Under the pieces are notes generated by a model. The model did no database searches. It saw only the letters and a list, made by a program, of their open reading frames with translations, and had not been told where the DNA came from. DNA of 64,000 bases, from NCBI GenBank assembly GCA_964465145.1, contig CAYXJR010000001.1, forward strand, positions 75,494-139,493, read 5' to 3'. Source of the stretch: JAUVKA01 sp964465145 (GTDB taxonomy: Bacteria > Bacteroidota > Bacteroidia > Bacteroidales > UBA12481). Positions 45,833 to 53,821 of this stretch are shown piece after piece (the first letter of the stretch is position 1; every line of letters starts with the position of its first letter). Made by a program: the position numbers and the translations under genes.

Positions 45833-46804
45833 ATGGGAAAGTCGTTCCGCATTATAGTGCCCGGGGCATTGAATACCGATATTATTGGGATGGGTGTGGA
45901 GCGTATTATCGGTAAGGGAGAATTAACCCTGGGTGGGGAGCTTAGGATCGGGCCGGGGGGAAAGGCCAGGAATATGGCCCAGATGTGCTGTGCATTGCTG
46001 GGAGAAAACCAGGTGGCGATGGTCGGCAAGACTGTTCGTGATCCTTATGGATTGTGGAAAGTGCCTTTGGAGTCGCTGGAAAGATCCGGTGTCAACACGG
46101 ATTATGTGATAGTTGAGGATTTCGACCCGGCTAATCCCAGGTATCCCGGAATTGCCCTGATAACCGTCGATCATCAAGGGAATAATCAGATTTATGTTTT
46201 GCCCGGTATAAGTTCTGCTTTCTCTCCTGATGATGTGTTTTCCTGCCGCCATCTGTTTGAGGATCCCGTTAAACCGCTTGTATTGTTAGCTCTGGAGATA
46301 CCCGTTAAGACTGTTATGATGGTTCTGGAACTCTCCCACAGGAATGGGTTGAGAGTAATCATGGATCCGGGAGGGATAGATAAAAAGGAGGCTGCGATTA
46401 TCAAATCTGCCCTTGACAAGGTGTTCATTATTAAGCCAAATAAGCACGAGGCAGAGATCCTCAGCGGCATCAAAGTAAAAGATTTCAGATCCGCTTCGGA
46501 AGCTGCCGACAGCTTGCTGCAATATGGTGTTAATTATGTATTTATCACACAGGGCAAGGAGGGCGGATATCTTTTCGGAGAACATGTTTCGGCTCATATT
46601 CCTGCCCCGAAGATCCCCCCCTCGGATGAAAAGGATGCTACCGGATGCGGGGACCAGGTGACAGCCACGCTGGCAGCTGCCCTTTTAAAGGATTACAAGA
46701 TCAGAAAAGCAGCCGAACTTGCCATAAAAGCTGGAACCCTGCAGTTTAACCGCCCCGGTATCGACCCGGCCACCTCGGTAGAGGTCTTTAATAACCCCGT
46801 GTGA
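45833..46804 (+). CDS. PfkB family carbohydrate kinase
   Basis: 323 residues. The ribokinase fold shows as VPGALNTDIIGMG, GGELRIGPGGKARNMA (first PfkB signature, with GGxxxN replaced by GGKARN), VIMDPGG, KPNKHEAEIL and the anion-hole/catalytic motif DEKDATGCGDQVTATLAAALL (DTxGAGD variant with Cys). Likely phosphorylates fructose, mannose or a related sugar. Its position between the symporter and the isomerase supports a fructokinase step after mannose isomerisation (inference). Confidence 0.88.
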   Translation: MGKSFRIIVPGALNTDIIGMGVERIIGKGELTLGGELRIGPGGKARNMAQMCCALLGENQVAMVGKTVRDPYGLWKVPLESLERSGVNTDYVIVEDFDPANPRYPGIALITVDHQGNNQIYVLPGISSAFSPDDVFSCRHLFEDPVKPLVLLALEIPVKTVMMVLELSHRNGLRVIMDPGGIDKKEAAIIKSALDKVFIIKPNKHEAEILSGIKVKDFRSASEAADSLLQYGVNYVFITQGKEGGYLFGEHVSAHIPAPKIPPSDEKDATGCGDQVTATLAAALLKDYKIRKAAELAIKAGTLQFNRPGIDPATSVEVFNNPV

Positions 46805-46855
46805 AGCTCAGGGACTTAAGCCCGGGGAGATAAAAACGGAATTAAGCAAAAAAAC

Positions 46856-47392
46856 ATGAAAACAACCACCCACAACAAGATCAAAACCCGCGCACTCGAG
46901 ATAATCGACAAGGCCGGGATTGTACTCACCGAAAAAGAAAAGGCCGGGATGGAGATTGCCGGCCTGGGTCTCAACGACATTGAGAGGATGGGGATTGAAG
47001 TTATCGAGTACGTCAATAACGACAGGTACTGCGCCAAAGAGATCATTCTCCTGCCCTGGCAGATCTGCCCTGAGCACCGTCATCCGAAGGTATCGGAAAA
47101 GAACATCGGCAAGCAGGAAACATTCCGATGCCGCTGGGGCATTGTATATCTTTATGTTGATGGCGATCCCGCATCCCATCCAAAGGCAAAAGTTCCAGGC
47201 AGGTACGCAAAACACCTTAATGTATGGAATGAAGTAATCCTCCACCCAGGTGATCAGTATACCATCACTCCGAATGGCAGGCACTGGTTCCAGGGCGGCC
47301 CCGAAGGAGCAGTTGTATCAGAGTTCTCCTCCTCCAGTACAGATGAGAACGATATTTTTACCGACCCGGGAGTGAACAGATTAAAAGTTTAG
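46856..47392 (+). CDS. D-lyxose isomerase family protein (cupin; D-mannose/D-fructose activity likely)
   Basis: 178 residues. The cupin metal site is visible in CPEHRHPKVSEKNIGKQETFRCRWG (two His and a Glu) with the later His in ITPNGRHWFQGG. This matches D-lyxose ketol-isomerases, which also interconvert D-mannose and D-fructose. Being 51 bp behind the PfkB kinase and in the SSS/GH38 cluster, its natural role may be mannose to fructose conversion ahead of phosphorylation. Confidence 0.82.
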   Translation: MKTTTHNKIKTRALEIIDKAGIVLTEKEKAGMEIAGLGLNDIERMGIEVIEYVNNDRYCAKEIILLPWQICPEHRHPKVSEKNIGKQETFRCRWGIVYLYVDGDPASHPKAKVPGRYAKHLNVWNEVILHPGDQYTITPNGRHWFQGGPEGAVVSEFSSSSTDENDIFTDPGVNRLKV

Positions 47393-47394
47393 CA

Positions 47395-47550
47395 AGTGAA
47401 AATGGGATCGGACTTGTTGATAGTTATCAATTATTTAAAAATAAGGTCATTTTAGGTGACAGCATTTCAACACACATGAGGCAGGTTAATCATCCAAATA
47501 AAAGGGGGCACCAATTAATTGCTGATGAGATAATTAAATACTTTGAGTAG
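47395..47550 (+). pseudogene. C-terminal remnant of an SGNH/GDSL hydrolase
   Basis: An open frame without a start, directly after the isomerase, reads VDSYQLFKNKVILGD... HPNKRGHQLIADEIIKYFE-stop. The HPNxxGHxxIAxxI segment carries the catalytic Asp/His-equivalent block V of SGNH hydrolases. The N-terminal two-thirds, with the GDS serine, is absent. A deletion scar. Confidence 0.7.
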
Positions 47551-47626
47551 CACCTAAAAGGAGTGACGGGTGAGGGCGTTGTGATCACCTCCTGCGGAGT
47601 GCTAAGCACCAAAGAACTGGTTAAAC

Positions 47627-47668
47627 GGCAGAAGGCAAACGGCAGAAGGCAAAGGGCAGAAGGCAAAA
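47627..47668. repeat. Heptamer array, 6 units alternating GGCAGAA/GGCAAAN
   Basis: GGCAGAA, GGCAAAC, GGCAGAA, GGCAAAG, GGCAGAA, GGCAAAA, in the 540-bp space before the Fic gene. The two-step alternation recalls CAACCAA/CAACCTG at 6910. Confidence 0.9.
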
Positions 47669-47744
47669 GTAAGTTTGAAGTATGAAGAGCAAAGGATTAA
47701 GTTTTGACTAATTGTCTAATTGTTAAACCTTTGCACTTATTCAA

Positions 47745-47861
47745 TTAATGCCAAAAATTGAGTTAACATTAAATTCCGCCCTTTTTAATGTTTGTCGCTC
47801 AAGAGGCACAAGCTTTAATGCCAAAATCGAAGTAAACATTAAAATATCGTAAAATTAATGT
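47745..47861 (+). promoter_or_regulatory. Twin inverted-repeat operator region before the Fic gene
   Basis: A 29-bp imperfect direct repeat starts TTAATGCCAAAA at 47745 and again at 47815, each ending AACATTAAA. Each copy is followed by the inverted half: AACATTAAA (47765-47773) with TTTAATGTT (47784-47792), and AACATTAAA (47835-47843) with TTAATGT (47855-47861). Two copies of one palindromic site upstream of a single gene suggest a regulator binding site, possibly autoregulation by the Fic protein's own C-terminal winged-helix region. Confidence 0.65.
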
Positions 47862-47927
47862 ATGCTTCAATAAAAAGCCTATATTTAAGGTCAGAATCCC
47901 GACATATATTAAATATTCAAATAATTG

Positions 47928-49058
47928 ATGCGTGAAATGCTTTATCAAATCAATCCTGACAGAAATATCCCCTGGAATGATCTTCCCGCTCTGCCTATCA
48001 AAAAGGAGCTATATCAAACTATTGATATATTGGAAAAGCTTGGTGATGCAAAAGCATCTTTAGCCAGGCTTCATGGACGCAGTGTGGTGATCCCAAATCA
48101 GGGGCTTCTAATTAATACAATAAGCTTACAGGAAGCAAAAATATCCAGTGAAATTGAAAACGTTTTCACAACTGATGATGAGTTGTATAAAGCTTACAGT
48201 GATCAAAACACTGAAACATCAGGAGCCTCCAAAGAAGTGTTGCGATATCGGGAAGCTTTATGGTCTGGACATAATTATTTACAAAAAAATGGAAAATTTG
48301 ATCAAAACTATTTCATTCAGGTCTTTCAGGAAATAAACCAAACGAAAGATGGGATTCGTCCTGATTTTTTAAATACAATTATAAGGCAAGGAGGTTCTGG
48401 ACCGAATGCTGGCCAGGTTACCTATACTCCTCCAAAAGGCGTTGCTGTAATTATCGACAAGCTAGATAACCTTATTGATTTCCTGAATAATGATGAAAAA
48501 TACAATATTGATCATTTATTAAAAATGGCAATTGCTCATTATCAGTTTGAGGCCATTCATCCCTTCCGTGATGGTAATGGCCGGACTGGAAGAGTATTCA
48601 ATATCCATTATTTGACCAGCAAAGGACTACTCGATGTTCCAATATTATTCCTCAGTAGGTACATTCTGGATCATAAAGATGATTATTACTCAGGATTAGC
48701 TGGAGTTTCTCAACGAGGTAACTGGAAAAACTGGATACTATTCATGCTTAGAGCCATTGGAAATACCTCAAATATTACCTTCAATAAAATAAATGATATT
48801 GTATCAGTCAAAGATTCAATTCTTGATTTTATAAAAAAGGATGATAGAAAATTCCGAAATCCGGAGATTTTAATTGATTTCTTGTTTACTCAGCCTTTCA
48901 CTAAAGTAAATCATCTGGTTAAATCCGGAATCTATGCTGAAAATACGGCCAGGGATTATCTAAATAAATTATGTGATATGCAGGTATTGGAGAAAAAAGA
49001 ATTTTCTGGTCATCATTATTATTTAAATCTCGAATTAAACCGAATACTATCAGAATAA
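47928..49058 (+). CDS. Fic family protein with N-terminal inhibitory motif
   Basis: Start at ATG 47928, giving 376 residues. The Fic core HPFRDGNGRTGR (residues ~211-222) is complete, predicting nucleotidyl (AMP) transfer to a target hydroxyl. An inhibitory-helix motif SSEIEN (residues 73-78, Glu77 being the arginine competitor) lies in the N-terminus, the class II arrangement, so the enzyme is expected to be self-inhibited. The C-terminal ~80 residues resemble a winged helix (TKVNHLVKSGIYAENTARDYLNKLCDMQVLEKK). AT-rich compared with neighbours. Monocistronic, with a twin palindrome upstream. Confidence 0.92.
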   Translation: MREMLYQINPDRNIPWNDLPALPIKKELYQTIDILEKLGDAKASLARLHGRSVVIPNQGLLINTISLQEAKISSEIENVFTTDDELYKAYSDQNTETSGASKEVLRYREALWSGHNYLQKNGKFDQNYFIQVFQEINQTKDGIRPDFLNTIIRQGGSGPNAGQVTYTPPKGVAVIIDKLDNLIDFLNNDEKYNIDHLLKMAIAHYQFEAIHPFRDGNGRTGRVFNIHYLTSKGLLDVPILFLSRYILDHKDDYYSGLAGVSQRGNWKNWILFMLRAIGNTSNITFNKINDIVSVKDSILDFIKKDDRKFRNPEILIDFLFTQPFTKVNHLVKSGIYAENTARDYLNKLCDMQVLEKKEFSGHHYYLNLELNRILSE

Positions 49059-49062
49059 ATTA

Positions 49063-49118
49063 AGGCACAAGGCAGAAGGCAGAACGCAGAAGGCAGAACG
49101 CAGAAGGCAGAAGGCAGA
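49063..49118. repeat. Heptamer array, 8 units (AGGCAGA/ACGCAGA)
   Basis: AGGCACA, then AGGCAGA and ACGCAGA mixed, eight units in all, starting 4 bp after the Fic stop. The rest of the 350-bp space to the macrodomain gene has no gene and contains part of the duplicated segment from 49325. Confidence 0.9.
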
Positions 49119-49324
49119 AGTAAGTTTTAAGTCCAAAGATCAACGTATTAAGTAAGTGCCTAATTAACTATGTAACTGTTAACTGTATACCAGTGTCCCG
49201 GTGTAACCGTTCCCCTGCTTACCGCGTAGCGGTTAAACAATTGTAGAAATAGAGCACACCCACACTTCTTGACACACTCACACCCAAACCATTTTCCCCG
49301 TAGGGGATTAACGGATTACAATCA

Positions 49325-49714
49325 AGGCGTAAGGCTTTAGGATAAGTATGGGTGATGAGTTTTAAGGTTAGAAGGAAATTGACAAGACATTCAATATTGC
49401 CCCATTTGCTAATTGCCTAATTGATTTTGGTATACTTCAAGACCCCAGTCGCTGAAACATACAAATATCACTTTCCCAATTGTTGAATCAATCCTTAGAA
49501 AATTCCTTACTTCGTTTATTGCGATCTCCGAGGCCTTTTCGATGGGGTATCCGTAGACTCCGGTGCTGATTGAAGGAAAGGCGATGGTTATGATATTATT
49601 TTCCGCGGCCAGTTGCAGGGAATTCCGGTAACATGCTGCCAGCAGTTCCGGTTCATTGCGGGATCCACCCCGCCAGACCGGCCCCACCGTATGGATAACA
49701 TATTTTGCCGGAAG
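49325..49714. repeat. Direct duplication, copy 1 (390 bp, macrodomain 3' half and flank)
   Basis: This segment recurs at 54819-55208 with a constant offset of 5494 bp and few differences, mostly transitions. It covers the last ~101 codons of the macrodomain gene plus 84 bp of flank. The other flank of the gene (49844-50040) recurs separately at 57026-57222. Confidence 0.9.
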
Positions 49715-49918
49715 CTTGTATCCCTTTGTGATTTTGGCCTCTCCTGTTGCACATCCCTTCAGCGTTCGGCATTCCTGAAGCAGCTGCGGCCCTGCCGCCC
49801 GGTGGATCGCCCCGTCTACCCCTCCCCCGCCAAGGAGGGAATTATTCGCAGCGTTGACTATTGCATCAACCTGCTGCCTGGTAATGTCGGCTTGTAGTAT
49901 TTCGATTTTGCTTTCCAT
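49409..49918 (-). CDS. Macrodomain protein (ADP-ribose/O-acetyl-ADP-ribose processing, YmdB-like)
   Basis: 169 residues, a complete stand-alone macrodomain. IEILQADITRQQVDAIVNAANNSLLGGGGVDGAIHRAAG is the canonical start with the ligand-contacting NAAN and GGGVDGAIH, KYVIHTVGPVW follows, and AFPSISTGVYGYPIEKA forms the diphosphate loop. Members hydrolyse O-acetyl-ADP-ribose or remove ADP-ribose from proteins or nucleic acids. A second copy, broken in two, lies at 54903-55208 and 57017-57100. Location in a toxin-antitoxin region suits a role in ADP-ribosyl turnover (inference). Confidence 0.93.
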   Translation of the reverse strand: MESKIEILQADITRQQVDAIVNAANNSLLGGGGVDGAIHRAAGPQLLQECRTLKGCATGEAKITKGYKLPAKYVIHTVGPVWRGGSRNEPELLAACYRNSLQLAAENNIITIAFPSISTGVYGYPIEKASEIAINEVRNFLRIDSTIGKVIFVCFSDWGLEVYQNQLGN

Positions 49919-49963
49919 AAATCAAATATAAATATCTTGGGCTTAAATAATTACACATCAGTT

Positions 49964-50129
49964 CATTAATTCATTGGCTAATTGACGAATTGGCTAATTG
50001 TCAACCAATCTACTGATCTTCTGATCCACCGATCCCCTAATCTACTAATCCCCTGTTCCCCGTTCCCTGTTAACCGTTCCCCGTTAACTGTTCCCTGTTC
50101 CCTGTTCCCTGTTCCCCGTTAACAGTTCC
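49964..50129. repeat. Composite octamer and heptamer arrays before the primase-helicase gene
   Basis: Octamers 49964-50003 (CATTAATT, CATTGGCT, AATTGACG, AATTGGCT, AATTGTCA), octamers 50010-50049 (CTACTGAT, CTTCTGAT, CCACCGAT, CCCCTAAT, CTACTAAT), then 11 heptamers 50053-50129 (CTGTTCC with CCGTTCC, CTGTTAA, CCGTTAA, CAGTTCC). Three unrelated words are arranged head to tail. A short outlier of the last word is at 52654-52667. Confidence 0.9.
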
Positions 50130-50165
50130 CCGGAATTTATTATTTCATTTATTAGCTTTGTAGTA

Positions 50166-52307
50166 GTGCAAACCACAAAAGAAAACATAGAACTGTTCAA
50201 ATCCCTTTTCCGGGGAAGAAATGATATATATGCTGTAAGATGGGAAAAGGAAGGCAGGAGTGGATATATGCCGGCTTATAAAGTTGACTGGACAGACTAC
50301 CACATCCATAAGGCTCAGGGAGGAACATTTAAGGATTATGACAAAAAAGGAAACCTCCCCTTTGATGATTCTGCAATTAAGGCACATTTATTTGGAAAAG
50401 AAACTGTTGGTATTTATCCCTTACTGGAAGACAATACATCCTTCTTTATTGCTGTTGACTTTGATAAAGAAAACTGGAAGGAAACAATCCTCCGGCTTCA
50501 TGACACCTGTTCAGCTCACAAAATCCCCTCCTATATTGAGCGCTCCCGCTCAGGGAATGGCGGCCATCTATGGGTGTTTTTTAAAGAAGCTTTCCCGGCT
50601 CAGCAAAGCCGCAGGATAATGTTTGAAATGCTCAGGCATGCAAATATTATTTCTCATTTTGATAAAGAGCCAAGTTTTGACCGCTTATTTCCAAATCAGG
50701 ATTATCATTCAGGAAAAGGAATGGGTAATTTGATAGCATTACCATTGAATGGAAGGTCAATTCAAGATGGGAACTCCTGCTTTATTGACCCTAGTACATT
50801 CGAAACCTATGAAGATCAATGGATACACCTTGGTGAGATATTATTGGTTACGACGAAGGAACTTCGAGATCTCTATGAAGAGTTGTTTCAGGAGGAACCT
50901 TTTGAAGCTTTAATTTCTTCCTCCCGGGGTAATAATGAACATCAACTGGAGATAATTATCAAGGATCAGATATATCTTAGGAGGGCTCAGCTAAAAAGGA
51001 AACTCATTGTCTTTCTGAGGGAGGAACTGAATTTTTACAATTCCACCTACCTGGCCAAAAAGAATCTGGGCAAAAGCACTTTTAATACTGAAAAGTTTTT
51101 CAAGCTCATTGAAGAATCTGAAAATGAAGTAATGATCCCAAGGGGGTTCTCAGCTGATCTGGTCAGGTTCTGCAATAAGGAGAATAACCCATTTAAATTA
51201 ATTGATAAAAGGAATAAGAAAGAATCTGTTGATTTTGATTCTGAAATCACACTCCAGCCTCACCAGGAAGCTGCACTGGAAAGGACCAGGGAAAAGGATT
51301 TTGGAGTTATCGTCTCTCCACCAGGCACGGGGAAAACAATTATTGGCTTGGAGATTATCGCGGAAAAAAGACAGCCTGCTCTCATCATTGTTCACAGGAA
51401 ACAATTGTTTGACCAATGGATAGATAGGATTCAAAGCTTTCTGAAAATACCAAAGAAAGAAATTGGACAGATTGGAAATCAAAAGCATAATATTGGTAAA
51501 TTAATTACAGTTGCCATGATTCAAACCCTGGCAAGACTGGATAATTATGAAGGTTTTGCTGATGCTTTTGGAACAATAATTATTGATGAATGTCATCACA
51601 TCCCAGCAAAATCATTTAGGGAGGCCATAGTCAATTTAAACTCTTTTTACTTATACGGACTCACAGCAACACCAAAAAGAAAGAATAATGACCAGAAACT
51701 AATATTCGTTTATATCGGAAATATCCTTCATCAGGTCAACCTACATGAATATTTGCATATCAGGAATATCCGCACTGAAATCAATATAAGGGAAACTGAA
51801 CTATATGCTCCATTCGATTATAAGATTGATAAATATGAAACAATTTCACGGATCCTGATACATGACACCCATCGTAATTCTTTAATTCTAAACGATATAG
51901 AGCAAAACGCCAACAGATTTGTCAGCATCCTGATTCTAACCGAAAGAAAAGCACATGTAGATATTTTAAATCTCTACCTGAAGGATAAATTTGAGACAAT
52001 AACTATTCACGGTGATGACCCGGAAAGGGCAAGAAAAAACAAAATTGATCAAATAAAACAAGGCCATTATAAAATCGTTATCTCAACAGGCCAGTTTTTT
52101 GGAGAGGGGATTGACATTAACAGCCTGGAATGCTTGTTTATTGCTTACCCATTTGCATTTGAGGGTAAGCTGGTTCAATATATAGGAAGGATTCAACGTT
52201 CTGAAAAACCACCGGTTATTTTTGATTACCGGGATTCAAAAATTGATTATTTTGAAAAAATGTTCAAGCAGAGAAACAGGTACTATAAGAAGTTATTGAA
52301 ATCATAA
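50166..52307 (+). CDS. TOTE-type primase-helicase (AEP domain plus SF2 helicase)
   Basis: 713 residues from a GTG start; no ATG fits better, because the family begins near ENIELFKSLFRGR. The N-terminal ~240 residues are an archaeo-eukaryotic primase domain of the TOTE conflict-system type, with FIAVDFDKE (Asp98/Asp100 metal ligands) and SRSGNGGHLWVFF (His134). The C-terminal half is an SF2 helicase: PPGTGKT (385-391), IIIDECHHIP (Asp474-His477), GLTATPKR and a QYIGRIQR motif VI. Such fusions are placed in predicted conflict/defence systems and related mobile elements. No nuclease domain is seen. A 101-residue partner follows after 3 bp. Confidence 0.87.
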   Translation: MQTTKENIELFKSLFRGRNDIYAVRWEKEGRSGYMPAYKVDWTDYHIHKAQGGTFKDYDKKGNLPFDDSAIKAHLFGKETVGIYPLLEDNTSFFIAVDFDKENWKETILRLHDTCSAHKIPSYIERSRSGNGGHLWVFFKEAFPAQQSRRIMFEMLRHANIISHFDKEPSFDRLFPNQDYHSGKGMGNLIALPLNGRSIQDGNSCFIDPSTFETYEDQWIHLGEILLVTTKELRDLYEELFQEEPFEALISSSRGNNEHQLEIIIKDQIYLRRAQLKRKLIVFLREELNFYNSTYLAKKNLGKSTFNTEKFFKLIEESENEVMIPRGFSADLVRFCNKENNPFKLIDKRNKKESVDFDSEITLQPHQEAALERTREKDFGVIVSPPGTGKTIIGLEIIAEKRQPALIIVHRKQLFDQWIDRIQSFLKIPKKEIGQIGNQKHNIGKLITVAMIQTLARLDNYEGFADAFGTIIIDECHHIPAKSFREAIVNLNSFYLYGLTATPKRKNNDQKLIFVYIGNILHQVNLHEYLHIRNIRTEINIRETELYAPFDYKIDKYETISRILIHDTHRNSLILNDIEQNANRFVSILILTERKAHVDILNLYLKDKFETITIHGDDPERARKNKIDQIKQGHYKIVISTGQFFGEGIDINSLECLFIAYPFAFEGKLVQYIGRIQRSEKPPVIFDYRDSKIDYFEKMFKQRNRYYKKLLKS

Positions 52308-52310
52308 ATT

Positions 52311-52616
52311 ATGGATACAGATGATTTATCAAGGGAAGCCTATGATGCAATAATAGTTGAGGCCGAGAAATTCAATAATGACCTTGCATTGCCGTTTGAG
52401 CTCTTGTCCTATGATTGTCAAGACGAGGAAGAATACTTGAACGAATCAACGAAACTTTTGGGTGAAATGAAGAAATTAGATAAACATCACCTTGATGATA
52501 TCTTTTTTGGTAATCCTCCTGAATTGAGCAAGCTCCACGATACTATTGACAGGATTCATAATAACATAAAAAAAGTTTCTGAAATTCCTTTCGAAAAGAG
52601 AACATTTGATTTTTAA
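52311..52616 (+). CDS. Small acidic protein linked to the primase-helicase
   Basis: 101 residues, rich in Asp/Glu/Lys and mostly helical by composition (DTDDLSREAYDAIIVEAEKFNNDL, LLGEMKKLDKHHLDDIF). It starts 3 bp after the helicase stop, so the two are translated together. No family recognised. It may be an accessory or control subunit of the primase-helicase. Confidence 0.6.
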   Translation: MDTDDLSREAYDAIIVEAEKFNNDLALPFELLSYDCQDEEEYLNESTKLLGEMKKLDKHHLDDIFFGNPPELSKLHDTIDRIHNNIKKVSEIPFEKRTFDF

Positions 52617-52767
52617 AATTGGGATAAGCATCAGCGAGCGCAGCGAGCATTCCCCGTTAACTGTTCCCTTGTTTAGAGACAGAAATAATTGAAAGTGTAA
52701 AAGTAAAAACGGATTGGTTTAATAAATTGTAATTTTTAACTTACAAAATCTTTATGACAAAATCTTT

Positions 52768-53037
52768 ATGACAAAATCTACAATAATATATCAAGCAGAA
52801 CAAGAAGTGATTGGCAAACATCTTCGTTCAAAAGAATGGGTAATGTATTCTGGGAAATTGACAATTTATGACAGAAAAGTAAATCCAATAATTTTAAAAC
52901 TGAAAAGTGAAATATGCGATACCTTTATAGGTGAATTCATGGAAGATATAAAAGAATTTAAAGGGGATTCAGTATCTGAGGTATATGGAAAATTGGCGAA
53001 ATGGTATTATAAAAACGGGATAATATTTCAAAATTAG
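52768..53037 (+). CDS. Hypothetical small protein, possible gene cassette
   Basis: 89 residues (MTKSTIIYQAEQEVIGKHLRS...), AT-rich. Its start lies in a short direct repeat (AAAATCTTTATGAC twice, 52745-52771), so ATG 52754 may also serve. Five bases after the stop begins an 11-bp inverted repeat resembling an integron attC arm pair. No domain recognised. Confidence 0.45.
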   Translation: MTKSTIIYQAEQEVIGKHLRSKEWVMYSGKLTIYDRKVNPIILKLKSEICDTFIGEFMEDIKEFKGDSVSEVYGKLAKWYYKNGIIFQN

Positions 53038-53041
53038 ATAA

Positions 53042-53110
53042 TGCACAACGGCACAACAAATTGATAACAAAATGGAATTTAAACCGAGTTCATTAACAAG
53101 CCGTTGTGCA
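53042..53110. repeat. attC-like long inverted repeat TGCACAACGGC/GCCGTTGTGCA
   Basis: Perfect 11-bp arms (53042-53052 and 53100-53110) with a 47-nt imperfect centre directly behind a small orphan gene. Size and position resemble integron recombination sites, and AAC/GTT triplets lie in the arms. The strict GTTRRRY core is not met, so this is only a candidate. It could equally be a terminator-like or stem-loop element. Confidence 0.4.
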
Positions 53111-53147
53111 ATATTGCTCGTCATATCCGAAATAGAAATCTACTTTA

Positions 53148-53290
53148 ATTATATTTAAAATATATTGACATACAATGTGCCGAAGGCTCTATATGGTGTA
53201 ATAACTTAAATGTATTTAAATATTATCGACATTGGCAGCGATTTTGTGTATATTTGTTGCAATACTTTTAATATATTTAAATTTAGTGTG
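53148..53290 (+). promoter_or_regulatory. Promoter/operator region of the HipBST-like operon
   Basis: Three AT-rich palindromic words centred on ATTTAAA occur at about 53149-53164 (TATATTTAAAATATAT), 53211-53226 (TGTATTTAAATATTAT) and 53268-53284 (ATATATTTAAATTTAG). TATATTTG (53249-53256) matches the -7 consensus TAnnTTTG. Such repeats suit autorepression by HipB. They begin about 140 bp before ATG 53291. Confidence 0.5.
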
Positions 53291-53497
53291 ATGACTAAAA
53301 ACGAAATAGGTCAAAAAATAAAGGAAAGAAGAAAGATAATGGCTATGCCACAGAGCCAACTTGCAAACTATACGGGATTGTCAGTTGTCACTTTATCACA
53401 GATAGAGAGTGGAAAGGCTAACCCAACATTAAATACTCTAAATGAGATTTTTCACTTCTTAAATCTTGAAATTTTAATTGTAGTAAAAAACCGATAA
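53291..53497 (+). CDS. hipB: HipB-like XRE antitoxin/repressor
   Basis: Start at ATG 53291, giving 68 residues. The frame to 53210 runs through the operator region and is not coding. The HTH is clear: IGQKIKERRKIMAMPQSQLANYTGLSVVTLSQIESGKANPTLNTLNEIFHFLNL. It is the first gene of three with no gaps: HipB, a HipS-like N-terminal subdomain protein and a HipT-like kinase. Expected to repress the operon by binding the upstream palindromes. Confidence 0.82.
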   Translation: MTKNEIGQKIKERRKIMAMPQSQLANYTGLSVVTLSQIESGKANPTLNTLNEIFHFLNLEILIVVKNR

Positions 53498-53821
53498 ATG
53501 AAGTTAAGGGTAATATATAAAAGGAAACACAATGCAGGACTACTCTGGAGAGATGAATATGGGTATCATTTTGAGTATGATGATAAATTCATATCAAATG
53601 AAAACACTTTTCCTGTATCGGTGAATATGCCTAAATCTCAAAAAAGATATAATTCAAATAGATTATTTGCAAATTTTCAATCAATGTTGAGTGAAGGTTT
53701 CAATCGAGAATTACAATGCAAAGCATTAGGGATTGATACCAATGATGATTGGAGTCTGTTAATGTATACATGCGAAAAAGACACAATAGGTGCAATTACA
53801 ATTGAAAGAATAGAAAAATAA
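53498..53821 (+). CDS. HipS-like protein (HipA N-subdomain 1)
   Basis: 107 residues starting on the base after the hipB stop. NAGLLWRDEYGYHFEYDD... and FPVSVNMPKSQKRYNSNRLFANFQSMLSEGFNRE are the N-subdomain-1 ('couple HipA') pattern that precedes the kinase in one-chain HipA. Here it is a separate polypeptide, as HipS is in the E. coli O127 HipBST system, where HipS is the antitoxin. That role is inferred from order and size. Its TAA overlaps the kinase ATG by one base. Confidence 0.82.
   Translation: MKLRVIYKRKHNAGLLWRDEYGYHFEYDDKFISNENTFPVSVNMPKSQKRYNSNRLFANFQSMLSEGFNRELQCKALGIDTNDDWSLLMYTCEKDTIGAITIERIEK

Noticed and set aside
49964..50129. CRISPR array
   Set aside because: The units are 7 or 8 bp with no spacers, and no cas genes are present in the window.
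52745..52771. Short direct repeat AAAATCTTTATGAC as a target-site duplication
   Set aside because: The copies are directly adjacent with nothing inserted between them, so it is a local tandem duplication around a start codon.
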